This document shows positions 8,518-16,700 of a DNA stretch of 64,000 bases, piece by piece. The position numbers and the translations under genes were made by a program. Source of the DNA: Limnobacter sp. SAORIC-580 (GTDB taxonomy: Bacteria; Pseudomonadota; Gammaproteobacteria; Burkholderiales; Burkholderiaceae_B); the NCBI RefSeq assembly GCF_013004065.1, contig NZ_CP053084.1, positions 310,001 to 374,000 of the forward strand. Reading direction: 5' to 3'. Under the pieces are notes generated by a model, which was not told the DNA's origin, ran no database searches, and was given only the letters and a program-made list of their open reading frames with translations. Position 1 is the stretch's first letter, and each line of letters opens with the position of its first letter.

Positions 8518-9930
8518 ATGAAGGCCCTGACCCCCAACGACCAATTGTTCTTGTGGCTGGAGCGCCGCAATCAGCCCATGCATGTGGGCGGGCTGGTGTT
8601 GCTGAAACCACCCAAGGGCCAAAGCACAATCGATTACGTGCACAAGGTGGTGGCCGACATGCGCACCTACACCCAGCCGGTGGCACCGTTCAGTTTGCGT
8701 TTGAAGTCGCGATTGGGTATGTGGTTTTGGGTGGAGGACGATGAGTTTGACCTGGAGGCACACTTCATTCATTTGTCGCTGCCCAAGCCAGGCCGCATTC
8801 GCGAATTACTGGAGTTGACCTCCAAGCTGCATGCCGCGCCACTGGACCGCGCAAAGCCCCTGTGGGAAGCGTATGTCATTGATGGTCTGGAAGACGGTCG
8901 CGTGGCTTTGTACACCAAGGTGCACCATGCGTTGGTGGATGGTGTGGCCTGCATGAAAATGTTGCAGCGTTCCATGGCCGATAACCCGGAGATCATGGAC
9001 ATTCCGCCCCTGTGGGCCAACCCGAATTTGCGTGGGTCGGTTCAACGTTCTGAAGCCTCGGAAGGCTTGGTGACCATGCTGGGCCAAGTGCTGGATACCG
9101 CCAAAACCCAACTGTTCAGTCTGCCCAAGGTGGTGAAAGAAGTGGGGCGATCCTTGTGGCAAACCAGTGTGGCTGATCCTGACTTCGTGTCGGTCATTCA
9201 AGCGCCACGCAGTGTGTTGAACCGGCGTATCACGGCCTCACGCAGGGTAGCCGCCCAGTCGTGGTCCATGGAGCGCATCAAGGCTTGCGCAACCGGCCTG
9301 AACATGACTTTGAACGATGTGGTACTGGCCATGTGTGGCTCGGCCTTGCGTTCTTATTTGAGCGAATTGAATGCATTGCCTGCCCGCCCGCTGGTGGCGA
9401 TGGTGCCTGTGTCGCTTCGAAAAGACGACACAGCGACTGGCAACCATGTGGCCTTGTTGCTGGCCAACCTTGCCACCGACACCGAAGACCCCGTGGAACG
9501 GATTGAAACCATTGCGCGTTCAGTGAACCATTCCAAAGAACGGTTTGCCAGCATGAATCAAACTGAAATCATGAACTACGTGGCCACCATGATGGGCATT
9601 AGCGGGTTCAACATGCTGACCGGTTTGGCACCCAAACTGCAGGCTTTCAACATTGTGATTTCGAATGTACCGGGCCCCAAGCACACGCTTTATTTCAATG
9701 GTGCCGAGGTGGATGGCGTGTACCCGGTCTCGCTGTTGCTCGATGGCCAGGCTTTGAACATCACCTTGAACAGCTATGCGGGCAAGCTTGAATTCGGTTT
9801 GGTGGCGTGTCGCAGAACCATGCCCTCGATGCAGCGACTGTTGCAGTTTCTCGAAGACGGCCTGGTCGAGCTGGAGGAGGCGGCGGCCAAGGAAGCCAAA
9901 GCCAATCTGAAAAAGCGCAACGCGGCTTGA
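8518..9930 (+). CDS. Wax ester synthase / diacylglycerol acyltransferase (WS/DGAT)
   Basis: A 470-residue bifunctional acyltransferase (PF03007 plus the C-terminal PF06974 domain). The catalytic HHxxxDG motif is present as HHALVDG, the N-terminus shows the typical LTPNDQLFLWLE start, and NIVISNVPGP marks the C-terminal domain. The enzyme joins acyl-CoA to fatty alcohols or diacylglycerol to form wax esters or triacylglycerol on intracellular lipid bodies. Two ATGs compete (8512 and 8518); the second is spaced 8 bases from GGAG and is preferred. Together with PhaM near 59 kb, it suggests the cell stores both neutral lipid and PHB. Confidence 0.9.
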   Translation: MKALTPNDQLFLWLERRNQPMHVGGLVLLKPPKGQSTIDYVHKVVADMRTYTQPVAPFSLRLKSRLGMWFWVEDDEFDLEAHFIHLSLPKPGRIRELLELTSKLHAAPLDRAKPLWEAYVIDGLEDGRVALYTKVHHALVDGVACMKMLQRSMADNPEIMDIPPLWANPNLRGSVQRSEASEGLVTMLGQVLDTAKTQLFSLPKVVKEVGRSLWQTSVADPDFVSVIQAPRSVLNRRITASRRVAAQSWSMERIKACATGLNMTLNDVVLAMCGSALRSYLSELNALPARPLVAMVPVSLRKDDTATGNHVALLLANLATDTEDPVERIETIARSVNHSKERFASMNQTEIMNYVATMMGISGFNMLTGLAPKLQAFNIVISNVPGPKHTLYFNGAEVDGVYPVSLLLDGQALNITLNSYAGKLEFGLVACRRTMPSMQRLLQFLEDGLVELEEAAAKEAKANLKKRNAA

Positions 9931-9933
9931 AGT

Positions 9934-10143
9934 TCAGTCCTCGCTGTAACGCGAGGCCATGGCAATACCAAACAGGAAGGGCCAGCGCTGGAATGAGTCG
10001 TACATAGCCTGGTCCTGTTGAATGTCTTGATACATGTTGTGATCAAAGCCCTCCAGCTGTGCGCTGAGTGCATAAATGTCATGTGCCATGTCGGCCGGTG
10101 GCATGAACAGGGCTGGCGGTGTGTTGGGGTCAAACTGTGCCAT
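9934..10143 (-). CDS. bcsR: BcsR-like small cellulose synthesis regulator
   Basis: A 69-residue cytoplasmic protein at the 3' end of the cellulose operon. Its C-terminal half follows the BcsR (YhjR) pattern as I recall it from E. coli: DIYAL near residue 22, then a YQDIQQ segment, then the RWPFL motif near the C-terminus. In enterobacteria BcsR pairs with BcsQ and is needed for cellulose secretion. The in-frame ATG at 10143 has GGGGGA about 10 bases upstream and lies seven bases past the bcsG stop; an upstream ATG at 10176 would overlap bcsG. Placing bcsR last, far from bcsQ, differs from the enterobacterial order. The assignment rests on remembered family sequence. Confidence 0.7.
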   Translation of the reverse strand: MAQFDPNTPPALFMPPADMAHDIYALSAQLEGFDHNMYQDIQQDQAMYDSFQRWPFLFGIAMASRYSED

Positions 10144-10150
10144 GGCTTCA

Positions 10151-11863
10151 TTATCCCCCTTGGCTGGATGCCGCAATGTTTTGAACCGGGCCCAGCATTT
10201 TCCATGCGGCTCCCGGGGCCTTGATCCAATACGACCCCTGACTTTCCATCACAGTGATGTTGCCTTGTTGGGATACAAACCGGGTGTCGGGCAGGTCGCT
10301 GAGCAGCACCGGCCAGGTTGGCTTTTGCTGTTGCTCGGCTGGTTGTGCCAGCCAACGTGCCAACAATTCACTGAGTGCTGTGTAACTGACCGACTGCTTC
10401 ACCGTTACAGGCCCGGTGCTTGTTGGCGTGTACCCGGGCGCAATCCAGTAGCCAAATACAGGCACTTTGGTAATGGCGGGGGTTGGCAATTCACGCAAGC
10501 CCACCAGTTGTCCAAATTCACCCGTCAATCCAGCGCCGTGTTCGGGTACCACCACCACCAACGCCTTGCGTTCGCTGCGTCGAATTTCCCCAAGTACGGA
10601 TTGAATATCATTCAACATCCGCTCCAGGCGCAAGGGGTAACTGTTCAGGCTGTTCAGGTTGCTGTTGGGCAAACGGTTGCCGTCGTGCAAAGTAATGCTG
10701 TTGTAGTAATAAGCCACTGCGGGCCCGCTTTGCTGAACGCGTTTGTTCCACCATGCACGCAGGTAATCACCATCGCGACCCACGCGTGAGCCATCAAAGG
10801 CTTGTACCCCCGCAGGCACTTCGTCATGGGCCACCAGTTCAGTGGCTTTGCCGCCCAGGTTTGTTTTAACAAGTTTCGAAAAGTCTTGAAAGCGACCATC
10901 GTGATTCAGCCCCATCTCCACTTCAAAGCCTACATTTCGAAGCTGCTCAAACAACATGCAACTGTTGTTGGGTGTGCTGTAAAGTGCATCGTGCGGTGTT
11001 TGCCCACATTTTCCGCGCAACAGGCGAATGGCTGCTGGCCCCGAGTAACTGGTTGCCGAGTTGAAGTTCTCGAACACAAAATCGGCTTGCCGAATGGCAG
11101 GGTGTTGGCTCTGTTTTGCATACTGCAGGTCGGCCCAGGACAGTGAACAGATTTGCAGCACAATTACATCGAAATCGGGACTTGCCACCGGTGAAAAGGG
11201 TGCCAATGCAATAGTGCGTTGCCGGTCAAAAAAACCAGCGAGTACTGCACCCGGGCCAGCACCCTCATAGGCATTGTCCCGAAGTTTGGTTTGACTTTCC
11301 TGGTCACGGGCTACTCGCAGTTTCTGAAAATCCAGCTGACCCAGAGCCAGCAGTTCGGCAGGTGACAAATTTTCACGGGTTTGAGCTTGAGGTTCAAGCA
11401 CAGCCGCGGTTTTACTTGCTTGAGTTTGTTGTTGAATAAAAGGCAGCGTTTGAATCCCGAGGATGCACACAAGCCCAAACCCAACCCAACTGCTAATGCG
11501 TATGTACCGGTCGAGCACCCGAACCACCATGAAACCAAGTAGCGCGCTCCACAGCATCCAGGGTTGAATGGTGCGTTTAAGCAGTTCCCACAAATAGTCG
11601 AGCGAGAAGCCGAACAACGCCTTGATTTGATCAACCAGCGCCAAGGACACCACCAAACCCAGTTCGTGCAGCAGCAAGGCAATGGCTGGGCCAGTAAACA
11701 CCAGGTAGCGCAGCACCTTCATCAGCTGTTTGTTTTGATAGGCTGCGGGGTTGGTGGCAATCAGCAAGGCAAACAGGCCCAAATTCCAAAGGGGGCTGAG
11801 TGTCAGTTGCCCCGCAAAGTGCAGGCCGAACTTGATGAGAAAATAAAGGTTCCACAACAGCAT
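10151..11863 (-). CDS. bcsG: Cellulose phosphoethanolamine transferase BcsG
   Basis: A 570-residue inner-membrane protein with about five N-terminal transmembrane helices (to about residue 140) and a periplasmic alkaline-phosphatase-fold domain. The zinc and nucleophile residues known from E. coli BcsG are all found at near-identical spacing: Cys239 in QICSLSW, Ser274 in TSYSGP, His393 in TLHDG, and Glu441-His442 in VPEHGAG. BcsG moves phosphoethanolamine from phosphatidylethanolamine to glucose units of nascent cellulose. It starts four bases after the bcsA stop, in the same operon. Confidence 0.93.
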   Translation of the reverse strand: MLLWNLYFLIKFGLHFAGQLTLSPLWNLGLFALLIATNPAAYQNKQLMKVLRYLVFTGPAIALLLHELGLVVSLALVDQIKALFGFSLDYLWELLKRTIQPWMLWSALLGFMVVRVLDRYIRISSWVGFGLVCILGIQTLPFIQQQTQASKTAAVLEPQAQTRENLSPAELLALGQLDFQKLRVARDQESQTKLRDNAYEGAGPGAVLAGFFDRQRTIALAPFSPVASPDFDVIVLQICSLSWADLQYAKQSQHPAIRQADFVFENFNSATSYSGPAAIRLLRGKCGQTPHDALYSTPNNSCMLFEQLRNVGFEVEMGLNHDGRFQDFSKLVKTNLGGKATELVAHDEVPAGVQAFDGSRVGRDGDYLRAWWNKRVQQSGPAVAYYYNSITLHDGNRLPNSNLNSLNSYPLRLERMLNDIQSVLGEIRRSERKALVVVVPEHGAGLTGEFGQLVGLRELPTPAITKVPVFGYWIAPGYTPTSTGPVTVKQSVSYTALSELLARWLAQPAEQQQKPTWPVLLSDLPDTRFVSQQGNITVMESQGSYWIKAPGAAWKMLGPVQNIAASSQGG

Positions 11864-11867
11864 GGCC

Positions 11868-14354
11868 CTAGTTCTCCCACTTCTCGGTTTGGTTCTTGTT
11901 GCCCATCAGGCGATTGCCCAAATCAACAGCACCATCTTTTAACCAGGCAAACAGGCGTACATAGCCGATCATGCCTTTTGCAAACACGTCTTTCAGGCCA
12001 CCCAGTGCGCGGTCACGGGTTTGGTCTTCTTGCCAGTTCAGCCAGGCGTCGGCGCGGCCAAAGGTACACTGAATCAATTGTGTCTCTTGTTCCGGGGTCA
12101 GGTTGGTGAACAGGGCTTCAACCTGTCCGGTTTCGGTGAAGTGAATTTTCGCTGGGAACAGAAATTCTCGGTCGCCCCGGTGCAAGCCAACCTGCACCTG
12201 GCTGAATTCGCTGATGCCAGTGGTATCGGCCACAGCCAATGTCAGCCCCGCTGCTGAATATTCTTCGGTGTAGCAACTGACTGTGTAGCCGCCGGGCAGT
12301 TTCAAAAAGGCAGGCATTACCATGCGCACACGGTGGTGCACATGTTTTTGAACCGACTCGGTTGCAACACCCACGGCCGCACCCAGAATGGCCAGGTTGA
12401 AACCGCACCACAACAAGTTCATCAACACAGTGCCTGTTTCATGGGTATTGAACACAAACAGTCGAAGCAAGCCCACGGAGAAGCCCAGTACATTGATCAA
12501 GAGCAAGATCAGGTAGGGCTTTGCAATGTTGGCATCGAAATAGCTTTTCTCGATCAAGCCGCCTTTCGAGGTGACGTTGAACTTGCCCAGTTTCGGATTA
12601 ATAAAGGCCAGCGTAGTCGGCAGAATGATGTACCAGGACAACACGGTTTCATACACTTCAGACCAGAACGATCGACGGTATTTGCCCTGAATCACCGAGT
12701 TGGTGTAGCTGGAAATCATCAACTGTGGCAAGGCATAACTGAGAATGGTTACTGCCGCAGCATTGATCAGGTGTTGTTCAAAAAACAGGTATGCCATGGG
12801 CATGACCAGGAAGATCATGCGGGGGATGCCATAGAAAAAATGCAGCATGGCGTTGGAATAACAAACGCGCTGAAAAAGGTTTAACCCCTTTTTAAACATC
12901 GGGTTGTCAGTGCGGAAAATTTGCGCCATGCCGCGTGCCCAGCGAATGCGCTGACCAATGTGGCCCGCCAGGGTTTCAGTGGCCAGGCCCGCTGCCTGAA
13001 TATTGTTCAAGTACACACTGTTGTAGCCCAGGCTGTGCAGTTTAAGGGCGGTGTGCGCGTCTTCAGTCACGGTTTCTACCGCAATGCCACCCACTTCCAG
13101 CAATGCTTTGCGTTCAATCACCGCGCAGCTGCCGCAGAAAAATGAGGCGTTCCAGTAGTCGTTTCCGTCTTGGATCAGGCCGTAGAACAAAGAGCCCTCG
13201 TTGGGCATTTGCCGAAATGAGTTGAAGTTGCGTTCGAACGGGTCAGCCGAGAAAAAGTGGTGGGGTGTTTGCACCAACACGCATTTGGGGTCGCGGCTGA
13301 ACCAACCCATGCTGGTTTGTAAAAACGAGCGTGTGGGTATGTGGTCGCAATCAAAAATGGCGATGTACTGGCCATGCGTGTGTTTCAAGGCATAGTTGAT
13401 GTTGCCCGCTTTGGCATGGGAGTTGTCCGGGCGTGAAATGTATTCAACACCAGCTTGTTTTGCAAATTCTTCAAAGGCGGGGCGGTGCCCATCGTCCAGA
13501 ATGTAAACCGTGATTTTTTCAAGTGGCCAGTCCAAGCCCTTGGCGGCATAAACCGTGGGGCGAACTACCGACAAAGGTTCGTTGTAACTGGGAATGAACA
13601 CGTCCACGGTGGGCCAATCATTCAGGTTCAACTCCAGCGGCATGGGTTTGCGTTTCAAAGGCCATGCGGTCTGGATAAAACCGAAAATCAGAATAATCCA
13701 GGTGTAGGCCTCGGCTGCAACCAGGGTATAACCCAAAAAAATTTCAGTGCCAGTTTCAAGATCAAGCGAACTGGTGAAGCGCCAAAACACATAACGTGCC
13801 AGTAGCAACATGGTCAGTGCCATCAGGCACAAGTTGGCAAAACGTTCAGGCAATCGCTTGAACAACATGGCAAACAGATAACACACCACAATGAAAACCC
13901 ACTGCCCTGCCAATGGCAGGGAGGCTTGCGCAGTGAACAGAAACAAGGTCAGGGCAGAAAGGCCCAACGCCCAGCGTAACCATTTGAAGCGCACCACAAA
14001 GTGGCTGGCGTTTTCAATACGCTGTTCAAGCCGGGCGGCGCGCACGGCATAGTCGGTGAACTTGCTAAACAGGGCACGCACTGACCGGTAGGGGCGCTGA
14101 ATCATTAGTTTGAACAGATACGCTATGGGGCTTAGCAAGTCGTGCAAAGCCACGACAACAATTTGAAACACGAAGCCTGGCAGACTTCGGCCTTGTCGGC
14201 CGTTCGATGCTTCAAGCGCACTGTTCAAACTGTTGGGACGTAACCAAAGTGCCTGAAAAAGGCGCAACAAACGAACCCGGGTTTTCAGGTTCGGAAATTC
14301 GCGCAGGTCCAGCAGGCGCTCTAGTCGGTTGATCCAGCTTGATGAGGTACTCAT
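11868..14354 (-). CDS. bcsA: Cellulose synthase catalytic subunit BcsA with divergent PilZ domain
   Basis: An 828-residue membrane GT2 glycosyltransferase that polymerises UDP-glucose and extrudes the glucan. Catalytic motifs are intact: DDG at 287-289, DCD at 335-337, TED at 430-432 and QRIRW at 468-472, with FFCGS before TED. Transmembrane helices flank the GT domain. The C-terminal PilZ region is recognisable but altered. The position of the RxxxR c-di-GMP motif reads HVHHR (671-675), and the D/NxSxxG motif reads EYSAAG. In E. coli BcsA the matching stretch carries RRSHR, from memory. The ATG at 14354 overlaps the bcsQ stop (ATGA), which indicates translational coupling. Confidence 0.95.
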   Translation of the reverse strand: MSTSSSWINRLERLLDLREFPNLKTRVRLLRLFQALWLRPNSLNSALEASNGRQGRSLPGFVFQIVVVALHDLLSPIAYLFKLMIQRPYRSVRALFSKFTDYAVRAARLEQRIENASHFVVRFKWLRWALGLSALTLFLFTAQASLPLAGQWVFIVVCYLFAMLFKRLPERFANLCLMALTMLLLARYVFWRFTSSLDLETGTEIFLGYTLVAAEAYTWIILIFGFIQTAWPLKRKPMPLELNLNDWPTVDVFIPSYNEPLSVVRPTVYAAKGLDWPLEKITVYILDDGHRPAFEEFAKQAGVEYISRPDNSHAKAGNINYALKHTHGQYIAIFDCDHIPTRSFLQTSMGWFSRDPKCVLVQTPHHFFSADPFERNFNSFRQMPNEGSLFYGLIQDGNDYWNASFFCGSCAVIERKALLEVGGIAVETVTEDAHTALKLHSLGYNSVYLNNIQAAGLATETLAGHIGQRIRWARGMAQIFRTDNPMFKKGLNLFQRVCYSNAMLHFFYGIPRMIFLVMPMAYLFFEQHLINAAAVTILSYALPQLMISSYTNSVIQGKYRRSFWSEVYETVLSWYIILPTTLAFINPKLGKFNVTSKGGLIEKSYFDANIAKPYLILLLINVLGFSVGLLRLFVFNTHETGTVLMNLLWCGFNLAILGAAVGVATESVQKHVHHRVRMVMPAFLKLPGGYTVSCYTEEYSAAGLTLAVADTTGISEFSQVQVGLHRGDREFLFPAKIHFTETGQVEALFTNLTPEQETQLIQCTFGRADAWLNWQEDQTRDRALGGLKDVFAKGMIGYVRLFAWLKDGAVDLGNRLMGNKNQTEKWEN

Positions 14355-15091
14355 CCGATCTCCGCGTCGATCCAGTTGCACAGCTTTTGCTGGTCTTCCA
14401 CCAGCTGTGAGCGTGGCGCGTAGTCGGCCAGCGCCAGGCCGGCGGCCAGGCTTTCTGCCAAGGCCTGGTCTTCATGCAAATAAAATGGCAACAGGCGGTG
14501 GCTTAGTTTCATCTTGCACAAGGTCCACAAATCCAGGTGCAGTACTTTGGCCGAGTCGAAGCGATTCATGAGAAAGTACGATGCGCCCCGGCTTTCCAGC
14601 AAATGTGGCAACAGTGTATCGATGCCCAATACGGAGGCAGAGTCTGGAATCAGGGTAATCAGGTTAAGATCAGACAGGGCCATCACTTTCTGGCACCAAG
14701 GGGCGGGCCAGCGTGGCAAGTCGATGATCACCACAGCATCGTCAGCAAATTCGTCTTGTTGAAACAGATCTGTCAGGCGTTGGGGCTGCTCCATCAACAC
14801 GCGGTCTATAGCCAATTGCTGTGCCACGGACACTTCACCGAAAGGCAATAACTTGAAACTGGCATTGGTGGTGTTTAACGCCTGCCCAATCGGTTCGCCC
14901 TGCAAGATGACATGCGCAAGGCCGCGAGCGCTGCGACTGGAGTAGCCCAATTGAAATTCAATGTTGTTGGCCGGGTCAGCCTGCACCAGCGTGACATTGC
15001 GGCCCAACATGTTGAGCTGGGTGGCTGCGGCAATTGCAAGGCTGGTTCGTCCTGCCCCCCCAGTGGGAGACACCAAAGCAATAATGATCAT
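14351..15091 (-). CDS. bcsQ: Cellulose biosynthesis ParA/MinD-like protein BcsQ
   Basis: A 246-residue SIMIBI-class NTPase homologue. The P-loop reads SPTGGAGRTS, lacking the two lysines of a classical deviant Walker A (KGGxGKT), and a Walker B-like VVIIDLPR follows. E. coli BcsQ also has a non-canonical loop, so this is family behaviour. BcsQ is required for cellulose production and secretion with BcsR and is thought to act at the cytoplasmic face of the synthase. It overlaps both the upstream bcsF-like gene and downstream bcsA by ATGA junctions. Confidence 0.85.
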   Translation of the reverse strand: MIIIALVSPTGGAGRTSLAIAAATQLNMLGRNVTLVQADPANNIEFQLGYSSRSARGLAHVILQGEPIGQALNTTNASFKLLPFGEVSVAQQLAIDRVLMEQPQRLTDLFQQDEFADDAVVIIDLPRWPAPWCQKVMALSDLNLITLIPDSASVLGIDTLLPHLLESRGASYFLMNRFDSAKVLHLDLWTLCKMKLSHRLLPFYLHEDQALAESLAAGLALADYAPRSQLVEDQQKLCNWIDAEIG

Positions 15092-15297
15092 GCGTCCTCT
15101 TTGTCATCGGGGCTGGCAATCCACTTGCCATGCCGCACCAACTGATCACAGTCGTCGGGCAGCTGGTTGTTGCTCCAGTTTGCCCAGTCACTTAGCCAGA
15201 TTCGGGTTGTCGGGTTTTTCATCATTTTTCCCACCAACAAAATGGTGAGCAAGACACCCAGCAACAAACCACTCACGATCAGCGCAAACACTATCAT
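15088..15297 (-). CDS. bcsF: Small membrane protein in the BcsF position
   Basis: A 69-residue protein with one N-terminal transmembrane helix (about residues 3-22, MIVFALIVSGLLLGVLLTIL) and a charged cytoplasmic tail ending DDKEDA. E. coli BcsF is a similar single-pass peptide that anchors BcsE at the synthase. Size, topology and position next to bcsE support the same role, but I cannot show sequence homology. GAGGA precedes the ATG at 15297, which overlaps the bcsE stop as ATGA; its own stop overlaps the bcsQ ATG. An upstream in-frame ATG at 15339 would lie deep inside bcsE and is rejected. Confidence 0.55.
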   Translation of the reverse strand: MIVFALIVSGLLLGVLLTILLVGKMMKNPTTRIWLSDWANWSNNQLPDDCDQLVRHGKWIASPDDKEDA

Positions 15298-16700
15298 TTT
15301 GCATCCTCGCTCAGCAGTGCATTCAGGCGTTGTGTCCATGGGCGATTCTGGTTCAGGGCTTCCGGGGCTTCATCCCACAGCTCCGCCAATTTCACTGGCT
15401 TGTTTTCGTCGGCGCCCATCAGGTCTTGTACCGACAAAGGTTCCAGTTCTTCGTGCAAATCGGCAAGCAACTCACTTTGGGTTTCTTCACCCAAAAACTG
15501 AATATCGCCACTGAACAGCACGGGCAGGTTTTCCCGGAAACACGATTCAAGCCAGCCGCGGTAGCTGGCCTCATCGGGCTCACTGGTCCAAACTTTCAGC
15601 AGGTAAATTGCTTCCCTGGTGGCCGTGAACACACAGGTGGCCTGCGACCAATTGGCTAGGCGCAATGCGGTTTGTGCGGTCATGTGACGCATCAGGGAAA
15701 GGCGTGTCAGCGTGCAGTGCATTGACCATCGTTTGGCCAGTTGCATCATCATCAAACCCTGCGCTGCGAATGTGGGGTTGGCCACTACAGTCAACAGGCC
15801 AGGCATGAACACTTCGTGCAAGTCTCTGGCAAACGTGTTCTGGTGATTGTCCGTGGCGGTCAGGTTCATTTCTGGTTTGTTCACCTGCCCGGTGCTCAGG
15901 CCTAGCCAGGTTTCAATGCTTTCGTCTTGTAGCCACACAGTGTCCGCACCCATACGCAGCAGCACTGATGCATCTTGTGCTGTCATTTCGCCGTGTGCCT
16001 GTATGTGAATTCCGTGTTGTTGGTCCGTGCCAAAACGAAGGTTGTGGCAGGTTTGCGCCAGTTGTTTCAGGCTACCCAATACCCCACTGTCCAGCACATG
16101 GTGCATGGGCAGTTTTGACAGCGCCGTTGTGTCGTTCCACAAGTTGGTTTGCAAGCCCCACTGGCTTGGCCACCAAGGGCGAAACTCGAATTCGCCAAGA
16201 TCGCTGACATCGGCCAGTCCGTCGGCAAATGTGCTCCATTCGGGCAGGTCACCTTGCACCGTGGTGACTACATGGGCCTGTGCATGGTGAGCCCATTGGT
16301 GCAGCAGGCGCATTTGCGCCAGCGGGTTTTGCCGGTTCAAGGGTTCGTCGCTGTCGTCAAACCAAAGTTCTGCATGTTCAATCACGACCAAGGCCGGCTT
16401 GAGTACACACAGTGTGTTCAGGGAACGGCAAAGTTGGCGAATGCCGTTTTTGGCATGCCCTTTGGCCCACAAGTTTCGAACTGAGACCACATCCAGACCT
16501 TTTGGGGCGCCAGCGCGTTTGAGCAAATAAGGTTCAAGCAGGTTGCGCACCTCGTTTTTAGGGCTTGCTGTGAGCCACAGGCACGACTTGAATGGTGTTT
16601 CTTCTTGCGAGTCCAGCCAGTGTTGCACCAGGCCCTGCGAAAAATGATTCGCATGGGGCGCGCGTACAACGTAGGCTCCGGGCTTGGGCAAGTCAATCAT
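15294..16700 (-). CDS. bcsE: Cellulose biosynthesis protein BcsE (GIL-domain family), without RxxD motif
   Basis: A 468-residue cytoplasmic protein matching BcsE (PF10995) in character and context, with an N-terminal degenerate NTPase-like region and a C-terminal half where the c-di-GMP-binding GIL domain should lie (about residues 300-430). In E. coli, BcsE binds c-di-GMP through an RxxD motif and raises cellulose output through BcsF and BcsG. I checked every Arg here and found no RxxD anywhere. The gene begins directly after the bcsC stop (TGA then ATG) and overlaps the bcsF-like gene. Because overall conservation is modest, the assignment leans partly on context. Confidence 0.75.
   Translation of the reverse strand: MIDLPKPGAYVVRAPHANHFSQGLVQHWLDSQEETPFKSCLWLTASPKNEVRNLLEPYLLKRAGAPKGLDVVSVRNLWAKGHAKNGIRQLCRSLNTLCVLKPALVVIEHAELWFDDSDEPLNRQNPLAQMRLLHQWAHHAQAHVVTTVQGDLPEWSTFADGLADVSDLGEFEFRPWWPSQWGLQTNLWNDTTALSKLPMHHVLDSGVLGSLKQLAQTCHNLRFGTDQQHGIHIQAHGEMTAQDASVLLRMGADTVWLQDESIETWLGLSTGQVNKPEMNLTATDNHQNTFARDLHEVFMPGLLTVVANPTFAAQGLMMMQLAKRWSMHCTLTRLSLMRHMTAQTALRLANWSQATCVFTATREAIYLLKVWTSEPDEASYRGWLESCFRENLPVLFSGDIQFLGEETQSELLADLHEELEPLSVQDLMGADENKPVKLAELWDEAPEALNQNRPWTQRLNALLSEDAK

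Noticed and set aside
14351..15091. BcsQ P-loop without the signature lysines as a novelty
   Set aside because: E. coli BcsQ also has a non-canonical loop, so this is typical of the family and not a defect of this copy.
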